Shown here: positions 1 to 10,565 of the stretch, piece by piece
Numbering within the stretch: position 1 is the stretch's first letter
Layout of the letters: every line of letters starts with the position of its first letter
Source: Acanthacorydalis orientalis
Lineage: Eukaryota > Arthropoda > Insecta > Megaloptera > Corydalidae
Direction: 5' to 3'
Length of the DNA: 64,000 nt
Assembly: GCA_034766995.1 (NCBI GenBank)
Contig: CM068323.1
Location: 2,776,967-2,840,966, forward strand
Notes under the pieces: generated by a model
Database searches by the model: none
What the model saw: the letters and a program-made list of their open reading frames with translations, nothing else
What the model was told of the DNA's origin: nothing
Made by a program: the position numbers and the translations under genes

Positions 1-172
1 ATTTGTTTTATCACTGTTATTAAAAGTATTAAATCACATTATTAAAAAATTATTTAAATATTAACGAGACAAAAGTTAAGCTACACGATGACTAAAATTA
101 TGAACTAAAAATTATAAACTAGTTAAATAAAAAATTATTAATACATATTGGGTAGCATAGCCATTGTTTTAA
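1..172 (-). pseudogene. C-terminal end of a Tc1-like transposase, cut off by a piggyBac insertion
   Basis: Read on the minus strand, the codons just left of the TTAA at 169-172 give NGYATQY, which resembles the short tail that ends many Tc1-family transposases. This tail lines up with the broken Tc1-like reading frame that resumes on the other side of the piggyBac-type element at 2043. I infer one Tc1-like gene split by that insertion. The rest of this stretch is AT-rich with no other signal. The match is short, so confidence is modest. Confidence 0.4.
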
Positions 173-316
173 CCCTCCTGTCGAAACCCGGGTACCCTTT
201 TTTCTAAAAAAGTGTATCTTATCGGGGGTCAAACGGGGGTTAACTATCTCTCTGTTCAATATCCGGGATACCTGGGTACTCATACGCATCTACGAGTATA
301 AAAATTAAAAGGTATG

Positions 317-342
317 TGTATATATATATATATATATATATA
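317..342. repeat. (TA)n microsatellite
   Basis: Uninterrupted TA dinucleotide run inside the left arm of PB2. Confidence 0.9.
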
Positions 343-387
343 ACAAATAAATAAGTCAATACAAATGCAAATATACATTTGAACTTA

Positions 388-1273
388 CAAGGGGAGGCTA
401 CGACCTCGGAAATTTACTTTGGGACCAAACTTCGTGTAGTGGTAGGGTACTCGAAAGGTATTAACAGAGTAACGTACTAGCTCGCACTATGGAGCCATTT
501 TCAAGAAAAAGGCTGCAATGTTTCTCCATCAAGTTTATGAGAGAAAGTTTTTTTAATGTTTTGAACTATATTTGTAGGTGGTAACTAACCGACGTGAAGT
601 GTCTGACGTGTTAGTTCGAATCTCGCTCGATTCATGCGGTTTTTTTTCTTCACCTGAATAAGTATTTAATGCTTTTAATGCATTTTATTTAAAAAAATAT
701 TTAAATAAAGATGAAATAACATTTTCTTACAATTTTCTTTCGAAAAACGCTCTTTTAAATTTTTTAAATTTTATTTCAGAAAATGATATTTTCTCGATTT
801 TTTTTATTTTTAGCATTCTTTTGCAAACATATTCGTTTATTAAAGTCTTCATGTTTGCAAAATAATGCAAAAAATCAAAAAAAAACGTAAAGAAATCATT
901 TTCTGAAATAAAATGGCAAATATTTAAAAAAGAGCGTTTTGCGAAAGAAAATTGCAAGAAAATCTTATTTCATCTTTATTGAAATATTTTTTTTAATAAA
1001 ATGCATTAAATAATTATTTAGGTAAAGTAAATAAAATAGCATGTATCGAGAGAGAGTCGAAACTGACACGTCAGACACTAACGCTTAACTACGAGATAGT
1101 TGGCAACAGGTAATTTTTTTTCTTTCATAAGCCTGATGCGAAAACTTTGGAGCCTTTTCTCTCGAAAATAGCTCGATAGTATGAGCTAGTACGTTACTAT
1201 ATAAATACCTTTAGGGTAACCCACCATTACACGAAGTTCCAAAGACAATTTCCGTGGTCGTATCCTCCCCTTG
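388..1273. mobile_element. Foldback/MITE element M2 (caaggggagg ends)
   Basis: Both ends carry caaggggagg...acgacctcgg as inverted repeats, flanked by TTA on the left and a near-match TTT on the right. The body is also largely self-complementary: the block around 725-790 (ttttctttcgaaaaacgctc, tttcagaaaatga) recurs inverted around 880-960. The whole unit could fold into one long hairpin. No coding capacity. A second copy lies at 61376-62293. A 3-bp TTA/TAA duplication fits a PIF/Harbinger-type MITE. Confidence 0.75.
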
Positions 1274-1419
1274 TTTGATTTTATTAAGCACATTCATTAG
1301 TGTGTTATAGTATGATCATTGCACATAGGCTGTTATAAGATTTATTTGATTATCGGGTTGTTCGCCGTTTTTTCATTACATTATTAAAAAAACATCATCA
1401 CATCATTAAACTCAAAATA

Positions 1420-1541
1420 CGAGGTCAGACAATTAAGTAATGCGACCGATTTTTTTTCTCGACCTGTGGTAACACTGCGAACCTGTAACTCCGCCACCGT
1501 AATAGCAGATCCCTACTCTCTCGATTGAGACCTTGACCACC
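1420..1541 (+). mobile_element. Mariner family A, copy A1: truncated 5' end only
   Basis: Begins after TA at 1418-1419 with the family A end cgaggtcagacaattaag and matches the 5' untranslated end of the other copies until about 1541. There it switches abruptly into piggyBac-derived coding sequence. Only about 120 bp of the roughly 920-bp copy remains and the other end is absent. Confidence 0.85.
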
Positions 1542-1850
1542 TTCAACATCGTCCAAGTATCTCGTATAGGTGAAGTTTTGTCTTCTTCAATACGAATTCT
1601 TCGAGTATTAGCATCATTAAATCTAATTAATAGTAGAATATGCCAAAATCTATTAATTCCCACGGTAGCTTGATATAAAGGATAAGACGTTTGCGCCACA
1701 TCTCGGTCGTATGATAGACACTAGATTTATTTACTCCGGAGGTAATCAAAATGCCCATAAATGCATAAAATTCTTGAATCGTGAAATCTTTCCATACCAA
1801 ACCTTTCTACACTATTGCACTCGTCGAAATCATACTCAAAAATGAAGTTG
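1542..1850 (-). pseudogene. piggyBac transposase fragment (DDE_Tnp_1_7-like), degenerate
   Basis: The minus strand encodes YPLYQATVGINRFWHILL and then LIRFNDANTRR...IRDTW-ML. This pattern, a NRF...LRFxDxxTR block followed by xIRDxWxML, is typical of the N-terminal half of the piggyBac DDE_Tnp_1_7 domain. Further upstream the same strand shows EFYAFMGILI-like residues across frames. Stops and a frame change make it non-functional. It belongs to PB2, and the mariner end A1 is fused to its downstream side. Confidence 0.6.
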
Positions 1851-2042
1851 TTCTACGGAATTTGTTCACAAAAATTGCTGGGAAATCCCAGAATAAGTGG
1901 AGATGATGACTACTTCATTTTTTGAAATACAGCTATTGAATTTCAAGAAGAAAGTGTCGGAAGGCAGGTGGACGATATCGTGGGTAACCGGGTACCCTGA
2001 GTACTGAACGAGTTGGGAAATTTTGGGTTATTGTCAGGAGGA

Positions 2043-2500
2043 TTAATAGTGGCTGCACAAAACTGAGTCATGGAGTCTATAAGTTAATCGATTATCTCCA
2101 AGGATATTTCTTTCCATGCAGTTGCAATCGCTGAATACATTCCGTCGTTATTATAATATGAGTTTTGTCCATGAATTTTTCGATTCACTATTTCCCATAA
2201 TTTATCGATGAGATTAAGGTGCTGCGATTGGGATGGCCAGGAAAGTACTTCGTTATTATCATGTTGGAACCAAGTTTTAACTATTTTTATGGTATGTTTA
2301 GAATCGCTATTTTGTTGGTATCTTCACCGTATTGGTATTTCTTTTTCTGTAAATGGCAACAAGATGTTCTGCAAATTTATACCTGTGATTTATTATTCCA
2401 TTTATTAGGTGTAAATCTCGTTCCACAAGCGGCGGAACGACACCACACCAGCCCCATGACATAACGGCCAAACTCTCGGACGATTTGTGTTCCCGTGGCG
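2043..2500 (-). pseudogene. Tc1-like (DD34E) transposase fragment
   Basis: On the minus strand, starting from the 5' side, I read LAVMSWGWCGVVPPL and LHLINGIINHRYKF (compare the Tc1 block VMVWGxxxxxGVGxLxxIxGxMN). After a gap comes FQHDN, then WPSQSQHLNLIDKLWE, equivalent to the Tc1 signature WPSQSPDLNPIExLW. The normal stretch between the second Asp (QHDN) and VLSW is deleted, and the catalytic Glu position reads D (LIDKLW). PB2 interrupts the gene just before the C-terminus. Clearly dead. Confidence 0.65.
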
Positions 2501-2578
2501 CTAGTGCAATGTTGGGTGTTTCAATATATAATTCTCATACTATATGAATATATACTATATTAATACCACGGTCGTGTA

Positions 2579-3020
2579 TACAGGTCTGGCAACGAATAGC
2601 AATTTCAATAACGAAAACGGTATCGCTTGTTGATCGATCTGTTTAATAACGTTTTCCGCCACTGCGCGGCACCACCCGTAGAGGGATACTTTTCTAGCTA
2701 ACCATACCTTACTTGTCACCGCTCTCGTAATAATAGCATAATTCTAATAATAGCATTTCCTACTAATCGAATTTTCATCGAAGTTGAGTATTAAAAAATA
2801 ATAAAATGTCATAGAATATTAAAAGACGATAAATGTCGTGCACTTATACATATTTAATAACTTTGTCTTTGTTAATACATATTTAAAATTCACGCTATAC
2901 TGTGAAAGATAAGGAAGGGAGTGTATCTCTTTACGGGTGGCGTAGCGTGTTGACGGAGATTATTATTAAAAAGATTGACCTACAAGCGATACCGTTTTCA
3001 ATACCATCGTTGCCAGACAC
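2579..3020. mobile_element. Palindromic MITE with long terminal inverted repeats
   Basis: The left arm (caggtctggcaacg ... aaaacggtatcgcttg ... ccacccgtagagggatac, 2579-2690) recurs inverted at about 2900-3020 (gtatctctttacgggtgg ... caagcgataccgtttt ... cgttgccagac). The arms are roughly 120 bp at about 80% identity by eye. No transposase. The open frame at 2902-3234 overlaps this arm and is not a gene. Superfamily undecided. Confidence 0.6.
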
Positions 3021-3542
3021 AGGTCTGGCAACGGTCTTAGTACAGACTAAGACCGTGATACAATCATATCATTACATCCATGGTACCATAGATAAGACTC
3101 TCTTAGATGACAAGGTACGGGTTAAAAATCTACGGCAAAAAAACGATAGGCTGGAGTGCAGGATGTTAACTCATGATGACATTGCGAGATGGCTCTGTTC
3201 GCGCGATACTTGTGCGGGAGATTTAAATACTTGATATTTGAATATTAGTGCTGGTGTACATTCCCATTCAGAAATATTTAATTTTAATACAACTTTATAA
3301 CGATTCTCATGTAATAAATTCCATATAAAATACGAAATTCATTACTTTAAAATTATTATAAAATTGCGTTAAAGTTAAATACTTTTAATGGATGTGAATA
3401 TGTTTTAAATTATTTAATTTTTTGCAATCATACTATTGTATGATGCTGTTCACAATTCACAAAAAATACATTTATCTATGTAATTTTTTTTATTTTTAAA
3501 AAATATTTAACACTAACAATAAATAACTAAACACTAGTAATA

Positions 3543-4453
3543 CGAGGTCAGACAATTAAGTAATGCGACAAAATTCAAAAATCGAGTATATTTAAAAATT
3601 AAGGTACATCGCTGCGATCCCCTTCAAAGTAGTCCCCTCCCGCATCTATACACTTATTCCAGCGTGTTTTCCAGTTTTCGTAACAATTCTGGAACACTTC
3701 TTGTGGGACCTCTCCGAGTACCCTCGTCACAGATACTTGGATATCTTCAACGGAGTCAAAATGTCAACCTTTGACGAATTTTTTCATATGGGGGAATAGG
3801 AAAAAGTCGCAGGGTGACATATCCGGTGAATAGGGCGGTTGTGGTAACGTTGCGATGCCTTTAGACGCCAAAAACTGAGAGACACTGAACGCACTGTGAC
3901 AGGGAGCATTGTCGTGATGCAGAACCCAAGTCTTCGCGATCTCTGGACGCATTCTGAGCACCCTTTTTCGTAATTTTTCGAGCACATTGCGGTAGAATAC
4001 TTGATTGACGGTTTGTTCAGGTGGTACGAACTCTTTGTGAACCACCCCTTTGCTGTCGAAGAAGCAAATCAACATGGTTTTCACTTTTGACTTGCTCATT
4101 CTCGCCTTCTTTGGCCTTGGTGCTCCTGGGGACAGCCACTGTTGGCTTTGTCGTTTAGTTTCGGGGTCATATTGAAAGAACCAACTTTCATCACCAGTAA
4201 TAACTCGATCGAGAAGATTAGGATCACTTTCAACCTGCTCAAGACAAATTTCTCTGTTCCATTTTCGTGACATGCACTACTCGCGCGTTGTTACAAAACA
4301 CTAAACAGCTGACGAAGAAATGATCGTACGAGGGTGGTCAAGGTCTCAATCGAGAGAGTAGGGATCTGCTATTACGGTGGCGGAGTTACAGGTTCGCAGT
4401 GTTACCACAGGCCGAGAAAAAAATCGGTCGCATTACTTAATTGTCTGACCTCG
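3543..4453 (-). mobile_element. Mariner family A, copy A2 (internally deleted, 911 bp)
   Basis: Perfect family A ends (cgaggtcagacaattaag and its complement) flanked by TA at 3541-3542 and 4454-4455. The transposase reads on the minus strand. The N-terminal third of the gene is deleted. The internal junction joins the 5' leader (cagagaaatt) directly to the QVESD-coding sequence, a junction not shared with other copies. Confidence 0.93.
3599..4273 (-). pseudogene. Mariner A2 transposase remnant, catalytic domain only
   Basis: Starts MSRKWNREI and runs straight into LEQVESDPNLLDRVITGDESW. It keeps all three catalytic aspartates of the mariner DD34D triad: GDESW, HHDNAPCH and YSPDMSPCD, with 34 residues between the second and third. 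The helix-turn-helix DNA-binding region is missing, so it cannot bind its own ends like a full transposase. A stop codon replaces Arg in the KKFVKGRHF block (TGA at about 3761-3763), cutting off the last 54 or so residues. Confidence 0.85.
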
Positions 4454-4455
4454 TA

Positions 4456-5691
4456 AATACAAAAAAGAACATTTAACACAACAATAAAAATTGCTCTCTC
4501 ATCGAAACCGAAGGAAGGGTTTTTTTTCGATTTTAAGGAATTTAACGCTTTTAGGTTATTGTATTCCATGTCACACACGGTGCACTTAACCCGAGTCCAA
4601 TTGACTCTACTCGCCGAATAACTTCAATGATCATTCGTGACAAATGATCTGAAGTTAAATTTCGACAAAAGTAGTAGGCAATTGACTACTTCCGGCTACG
4701 TCTCACATCTTACAACATAAAAACCATAACGCTATTTAGATATTCCTTCCCTATGAATCAGATGTCAACATGCCCAGTAATTTTATGAGTATGTAAGTCA
4801 TAACAATCCTTCGCGAATTGATATGTCATCGAACATTAACGAACAGAAGTTGTCTTTGTCCTCTAAATTGCTGATCATGCGTGTTTGGTACGACATGATG
4901 CAATCGTTCGGAACTGGCTTCAAAGGAATCAATCTCAAAAAAATCATTAAAGATTAATCGATGGTAAAGTAAGTAATTTCCATAATAAACGATAACCTTT
5001 TGGGCTTCTTTTTCAGAAAAACAAACATAACAACTCCTCTTCTATCCACTGTTTACCTAAATCTGCCATAGCCCTGATACGAATCCATAAAAAATATAGT
5101 TATGTTTGTTAATTTATAAAGGCCAATGAAACATTAATGAATTGTAAAAAAATAGAACACTACTAATTTTGAAATAATTATTAGTTGTGATCTAAAATGT
5201 ATGTTATCTATTGTATCGTATAACTTTGTACTGTTTTGAATTACTAAATTAACTGACACTATCCGTGTTTCCAATCAGAATAATAATGGAAACATTGCAG
5301 ATGGTCGCTATAATTAGAATAGTAATTATAATAGAAACGTTTATAATTTTACAAAATAAATTATAGTATAAATAATAATATAACACTTGTGAATACTTAC
5401 AATCACTATTAGATCCTGCAATGGTATGAGCAATCAGTGTTTTCATTGTATTGGCTGATGAGAACACTGCGGACGGTGATTAAAATTTAAACATCAATTA
5501 TTATACAAATGTTTCTTGTTACCCAGAAACAAATTAGGTATTTTCAGATCATTGTATCTCACATAGATGGTTTTGAAAAATTGCTATTTTTCAAAACCAT
5601 ATGTAATAAACCACAACCAGGTTATGTTAAAAAATAAAAATATTTTATACCTGTCTTTTCAAATACAACAAGAGGATCACTGATCTGTTAA
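4456..5691. other. Repeat S sequence without recognisable gene
   Basis: Part of the left copy of repeat S, matching 44880-45600 and 46900-47940 in inverted orientation. Short open frames on both strands are not conserved in frame between the copies, so I call no gene here. Confidence 0.5.
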
Positions 5692-6399
5692 GGGGACCCG
5701 GTGGTCTAGCGGCCTAAAATTTAAGGTATTTTAAAAATTTTTTTTCTATATGAGGGTAATGAATAATGCTTTAAAATTTTTTTACACTTATTTTATTACT
5801 AATAAACTACACAAAAATGAAAATAAAGACAAAAAAATTTTTTTTTCTAAATTAGAAAAATGATGCTGAAGTCTCCCTGTCTAAAAAAATGGAATTGCGT
5901 GGTGAATGATGATTTATCTCTCCCTCTGATCTGAAATAAAACAATTGACGAATTTTTAATTAGTATAAGTATAGCCATCGCAGGACGTAGAATAAAAAAA
6001 AAATTGACAAAATGGCGCGTAGTCAAAAGTACAAGTTTGAAAACGACCAGTATTTTTGAATGTTTTGTTAATAAAAAAAATATAAATATTTTACGGAAAC
6101 TATTAGTTTTACTTCCAGCGAGAGCTAGAACTATTCAGAATAACATATTAAAATTTCAGACAAATCGGTCAAGTAGTTTTTTTTTCTGGCCCCCGCAAGA
6201 CGAAAAAAAGTAGTTTCGAGATAAACGCGTTTAAAGTTTCAGCCGGCTCCACTATTCTTCTACCTACCTGACCTTCTAATGGGCTGTAGATCCTGAAATA
6301 CTCTGAATTTCGTCATCAAATTTTAACAGTATATTTTTAAGATACTATACTTTCGAAAAAAAAATCGATTTTTCGAAAATTCTAGACCACCGGGTCCCC
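5692..6399. mobile_element. TTAA-flanked MITE family C, copy C1 (708 bp)
   Basis: Flanked by TTAA at 5688-5691 and 6400-6403. Ends are inverted repeats ggggacccggtggtctag. The interior carries the family blocks gatttatctctccctctgat and gcgcgtagtcaaaagtacaa. It is inserted in repeat S: the flanking S sequence joins up in the other copy, which lacks it. Non-coding. TTAA duplication suggests piggyBac mobilisation. Confidence 0.88.
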
Positions 6400-7060
6400 T
6401 TAAAGCAGTTTTTTTGGGAATTGGTAAAACCGCATAATCTAAAATGATACTGATAATTTCTTCACTCCACATGCTGAATCCACATGTTCTTCAACAATTG
6501 TCATTGTCTGAATCCGAAGATGTGCTCTACAATACAAATATTATTACACATAAATAACTATTAACAATTAAAGTTAATCTAATAAAAATATAACTCACCT
6601 GCTTTAATCGCAATTTATTTCACAAACAGTAAACACTAAAAATGTTAAATACAAGTCAAACAGATGTAATTTTCGAACAGCGTCTTTTTAAGAATGCAAT
6701 TTTTCTTTGACCAATAAGAAATCATAATATATGTCCATGTTCTCTGCCAATAGTAAAACGATATACAAATTTATTACATATTCAAACATATTTTTTTATA
6801 TGAGTTTAGAAATCGTTACCGCTAAAATATTCTTTATTTATTCTGACAAATTCACATTAACTGCACGCGTTTTATTCAAAAAAAAAAACAATATAACAAA
6901 TGTCTTTTTTTAGAAAATTGTGAAAAATATTAAACTTTATACCTTTATAATATTTTATTTGAGATGGCCATCCGTTATGAAATATTTTTGAATTTTAAAA
7001 TTTCCATTAAAAAAATGAACATTTATGAACTTTACACTAAAGTCTATTTCTTAATTTTAG

Positions 7061-7266
7061 GTATAATCCCTGATGCCCTCGCGACAGAATGCAGTAAGTG
7101 CAATCCGTTACAGAAGAAACGTGCTGGACACATTTTGTCTTTCATTTTGCAAAATAAGCGCCACTATTGGGATGAATTGGTTGAAAAATATGATCCAGAC
7201 CAAACATTCCGTAAGAAATACCTCATCGACGAAAACGACGAAGATGAAGATGAAGAGGAAGATTAA
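7061..7266 (+). CDS. Chemosensory protein (OS-D family), C-terminal exon
   Basis: Follows an acceptor (ttaattttag, 7051-7060) with the first two bases finishing a codon, which fits the conserved phase-1 intron of insect chemosensory proteins. It encodes IIPDALATECSKC, the PDAL-C-x2-C signature that carries the last two of the four family cysteines. KRAGHILSFILQNKRHYWDEL and KYDPDQTFRKKY then match the two C-terminal helices. Such proteins are small, secreted, all-helical carriers of hydrophobic ligands in sensilla, haemolymph and other tissues. The tail is unusual: 12 nearly all acidic residues (DENDEDEDEEED) before the stop at 7264-7266. Exon 1, with the signal peptide and first two cysteines, is not visible upstream in the window. 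It may lie before base 1, or the exon may be orphaned. Confidence 0.8.
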
Positions 7267-7389
7267 AATATGTCGAGTATACATTAATGTATTATGCAAA
7301 TATGTTTATAAGAAGAAATCAAGTTTCATAGTCTTCCATTTTTAAATTGATATTTAGTAACTTTTCTATAATAAATCATTATTATATAA

Positions 7390-7460
<71 letters not shown>

Positions 7461-8230
7461 ATATTAGCCCGATTATAAGACAATACGCATTTTTTTCTCA
7501 AATAAAAACATGTTAATTTACATTTTAATAGAAAATAATATTTACAAAAATTATACAAATACATATTTAAAACGCCTACAGTGGTGTGGCGGTCTGAACT
7601 TCTGAAGATCCGAATATAAGAAAACACTTATTTTTTAATGAAAATCTGTGGAAAAAAACTTCATATTATATTTGAGCTAATACGATATATATATATATAT
7701 ATATATATATGAAGAAAATTAATTTTTATAGTATTTTTTTAAACAAAATGTTGAATTTGTATTAAAAAATTTACAAAATTGTTTAATGTTTTAATTCTTT
7801 ATTGTTATATTGATATTATAATTAAAATTGAATTTTAATATCATGCATTTTTCTTAAGTTGTACTAGTGTAAATTGTAAGCAAAACTTTTTGAATCGATA
7901 ATTATTTTAATTAAAAAGGTGTAATATTTTTTATAATTGTGAAAAATGTTATGAATAAAATTCTGTGATAATGATTTGGTTCAGTTACATGATTCATCCA
8001 GAGAAAATAATAATTCACTTTTCTAAATCTTATAGACATGATGTGCGTTTTAAAAGTACGGTCTGTTCAGCAAAGAGAAAAAAAAAACCACCGAAGCATA
8101 GATGTGCTATGCTGCAAGCTTTTAAAAGTAGAACTACGTCTGGGACTGCATAATAGATAAAGGCCAGGAGTATTGTAGATTATATATTTATTTTATTTCG
8201 TTACTCTTAGTCACAGTTTCTACAGGTATA
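7267..8230. other. AT-rich intergenic stretch with two (TA)n runs
   Basis: Contains (TA)n at about 7391-7458 and 7684-7710. No gene, splice-supported exon or transposon end recognised. A polyadenylation-like aataaa-containing segment after 7340 could serve the chemosensory exon. Confidence 0.5.
7391..7458. repeat. (TA)n microsatellite
   Basis: Near-perfect TA run of about 68 bp downstream of the chemosensory protein exon. The tyrosine/isoleucine open frame here is an artefact. Confidence 0.9.
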
Positions 8231-9153
8231 CGAGGTCAGACAATTAAGTAATGTGACAAAATTCAAAAATCGAGTATATTTAAAAATTAAGGTACATAGC
8301 TGCGATCCCCTTCAAAGTAGTCCCCTCCTGCATCTATACACTTATTCCAGCGAGTTTCCCAGTTTTCGTAACAATTCTGGAACACTTCTTGTGGGACCTC
8401 TCCGAGTACCCTCGTCACAGATTCTTGGATATCTTCAACGGAGTCAAAATGTCGACCTTTGACGAATTTTTTCATATGGGGGAATAGGAAAAAGTCGCAG
8501 GGTGACATGTCCGGTGAATAGGGCGGTTGTGGTAACGTTGCGATGCCTTTAGACGCCAAAAACTGAGAGACACTGAACGCACTGTGACAGGGAGCATTGT
8601 CGTGATGCAGAACCCAAGTCTTCGCGATCTCTGGACGCACTCTGAGCACCCTTTTTCGTAATTTTTCGAGCACATTGCGGTAGAATACTTCTAACAACAA
8701 CAAGTTACTTGTTCTTGACGAACAAGGGCGCGCACGCGCTGCGCATTCGCGTCGGTTCGCACTTGAATTGGCCTTCCGCGCCTCGTCTTTGACGCTCTCA
8801 CGGCCTTTTTTAAAATCGGCATGCCACCGAAGCACCTGACTACGACTCATGGCATCACTACCATACACTTTAAGCACTTTTTCATAAGTTTCTGTCGCGG
8901 TTTCGCCGAGTTTTGCACAAAATTTTATCGCGCACCGTTGCTCTAAATTTCTCTGTTCCATTTTCGTGACATGCACTACTCGCGCGTTGTTACAAAACAC
9001 TAAACAGCTGGAGAAGAAATGATCGTACGAGGGTGGTCAAGGTTTCAATCGAGAGAGTAGGGATCTGCTATTACGGTGGCGGAGTTACAGGTTCGCAGTG
9101 TTACCACAGGTCGAGAAAAAAAATCGGTCGCATTACTTAATTGTCTGACCTCG
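8231..9153 (-). mobile_element. Mariner family A, copy A3 (internally deleted, 923 bp)
   Basis: Family A ends at both sides, flanked by TA at 8229-8230 and 9154-9155. The minus-strand gene keeps its 5' third (DNA-binding region) and its 3' half, joined by a filler segment (about 8695-8765). This is the opposite deletion class to A2/A4. It sits next to an endonuclease-like fragment at 9168-9560. Confidence 0.93.
8287..8961 (-). CDS. Mariner A3 deletion protein: helix-turn-helix plus C-terminal half
   Basis: From the ATG at 8961 a 224-residue frame stays open. It reads [15 protein letters not shown], then [18 protein letters not shown] (the first helix-turn-helix of mariner transposases), then a novel alanine/arginine-rich linker, then EVFYRNVLEKLRKR and the C-terminal catalytic part. 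HHDNAPCH and YSPDMSPCD are present, but the first catalytic motif (GDESW) and the second helix-turn-helix are deleted. It therefore cannot cut DNA by the DD34D mechanism, yet may still bind the family's ends. Whether it is expressed is unknown. Confidence 0.8.
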   Translation of the reverse strand: MEQRNLEQRCAIKFCAKLGETATETYEKVLKVYGSDAMSRSQVLRWHADFKKGRESVKDEARKANSSANRRECAARARPCSSRTSNLLLLEVFYRNVLEKLRKRVLRVRPEIAKTWVLHHDNAPCHSAFSVSQFLASKGIATLPQPPYSPDMSPCDFFLFPHMKKFVKGRHFDSVEDIQESVTRVLGEVPQEVFQNCYENWETRWNKCIDAGGDYFEGDRSYVP

Positions 9154-9167
9154 TAGGTGGAATGAAT

Positions 9168-9560
9168 TCATGGACCACGAGTAATAAGAAGTATGAGACG
9201 TGGCGAGTGCATCTTAGTCCTTCCAAATGTCACACAAAGAACATATCTATACAGGATCTGCTGAGAGTGGTTGGTTCTTTGGATGATGCGAGGTGTGGCC
9301 CAAATATAACTAATGAAGTTTAGAAATTGAGAGTTTTTATTAACCGTCAAGACCAAGTTGAAATCGCCCACGAGTATAATAGGCATGTCATGATATCCCT
9401 CATCGAATATGTATGGATTAAATTGACAGATGTTCGGACTACCTACAGAGAGATAGTAGGAGAGAAAGGATTGTATCTTTCGAAGTGGTGTGCTCGGATT
9501 TATATAAGCCGTGATGAGAAGACAACACCTCTTGGAGCCAAGTAGAGTGACGTCAGATTC
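9168..9560 (-). pseudogene. Endonuclease/exonuclease/phosphatase-type fragment, probably retroelement-derived
   Basis: The minus strand encodes LLITAYINPSTPLRKIQSFL and, further on, DMPIILVGDFNLVL. The YxxP(S/N)TP...PIIL(V/I)GDFN pattern is the core of the AP-endonuclease-like domain of LINE and related elements. A frame change separates it from the residues towards 9550. The right edge of mariner A3 is only 13 bp away, and the reading frame does not clearly continue beyond it. Which retroelement clade it came from cannot be told. Confidence 0.45.
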
Positions 9561-9972
9561 TCAGCTAATCGACGGCTTGGATGAATCCACACGTTTCTGT
9601 TTGTGTGCATCTGTTATCATTTTTGGTACAGATCTGGCACACAGTTTTTTGTAGAATAGATATTCTATCACAATGTTAGAAATCACTGACCGTGAAACTT
9701 CTAGAAATTCAATAGACAATTATGAAACGACAATTTTCTCTAATTTTCGTGTTCACTATTTCCATCAAATCGAACCTGTCATCACACTAGACCGGTCACT
9801 ACGCGTTTTGTCATATTTTTTCACCTTTCTTTAAATAAACGACACCGTTGCCTAACCTTATCGTCACCCGCAACACTTGACCCGTACACTTACCAAAGTT
9901 GCGTATAGGGTTCTGGAAGCACTATTGCTTTTTTTGAAATGATACTTCTTTATGCATGGTAGAGCAAATTAA
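9561..9972. other. Intergenic sequence, nothing recognised
   Basis: No supported exon, transposon end or RNA gene seen. Confidence 0.4.
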
Positions 9973-10565
9973 GCTCCGTGACCACTACTGACGCGTCACG
10001 ACACGACATGCAGCCAAATATACCTTCACGTGTTGTAGGGTTACACACACTACGATCACGCGTCAACGTCACATTTTGTATTACACAGCCCACGTGCACA
10101 CAATTGACGTGTTTGCGCACAGATGCATATAGGTAGACTCATTGCTTTTATTATTGAAATTATAATGGAAAGCGAAACTAGTTTTTCTGAGTTTGATGAA
10201 GAAGTAGTAAGTATTTGTACCGTGATAGTTCATAATCAAATTCATAAGAAAAGAATGTGGGTTCATGACCTAAATTTAAAAAGGGTGAATTCAATTGTCT
10301 TGTGAAGGAGCTTCAAGAGCACAAGGAAGAAAAACTTGCCCTGTGTTTAAGGTAAATATAACACAAAACAACTATCTTAATTTATTTATTATTTTCTTGT
10401 AATGCTACAACTATATGTTGTACTTCGCTCTTAGAGGTAGAGTGCGAAGTAGAATGTAGAGCTGTCGATGAATTCTTTATGTTCTTGATGTTTGTTCTCG
10501 TTTTTGGAGTACGTAAAGATAGTACCAAAAAATACATTTCCCTCTCGAACTTCAGGCGACTGCAG
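9973..10565 (+). mobile_element. PIF/Harbinger remnant H3
   Basis: Starts after TTAA with gctccgtg-accactactgacgcgtcac, matching the terminal repeat at the far end of H2 (complement of 60140-60199). The plus strand encodes MESETSFSEFDEEVVSICTV and IHKKRMWVHDLNLKR, the start of the H2 transposase. After an internal deletion comes EEKLALCLR, a conserved Harbinger block. The far end is lost where the GC-rich island begins. Three related elements (H1, H2, H3) are in the window. Confidence 0.65.

Larger units (their letters stand above)
173..2042. mobile_element. piggyBac-type element PB2 (TTAA-flanked, heavily rearranged)
   Basis: Flanked by TTAA at 169-172 and 2043-2046. The ends are imperfect inverted repeats (ccctcctgtc on the left, complement of gtcaggagga on the right), with gggtaccc-rich subterminal sequence near both ends. 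TTAA duplication is the hallmark of the piggyBac superfamily. It retains a degenerate piggyBac transposase segment (1542-1850, minus) and has been invaded by a foldback element (388-1273) and a mariner end (1420-1541). Confidence 0.65.
3045..6765 (-). repeat. Repeat family S, left copy (inverted relative to 44500-48425)
   Basis: After removing insertions, this stretch read on the minus strand is collinear with 44500-48425 read on the plus strand. Shared blocks include ctattggcagagaacatg, tattggtcaaagaaaaattg, gctgttcgaaaattacatc, tgaccatcgattaa-like sequence, and the Asn/Lys-poor block near 3050-3240 (gtatttaaatctcccgcac). The copy contains mariner A2 (3543-4453) and TTAA MITE C1 (5692-6399), neither present at the equivalent place in the other copy. 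Consensus donor/acceptor-like sites (gcag|gtgagt, tgtag|agcac) occur in both copies. I do not recognise a protein. An old DNA transposon or segmental duplication are both possible. Confidence 0.65.

Noticed and set aside
2902..3234. 110-residue frame
   Set aside because: Straddles an arm of the palindromic MITE and repeat S sequence, and is not conserved in the other S copy.
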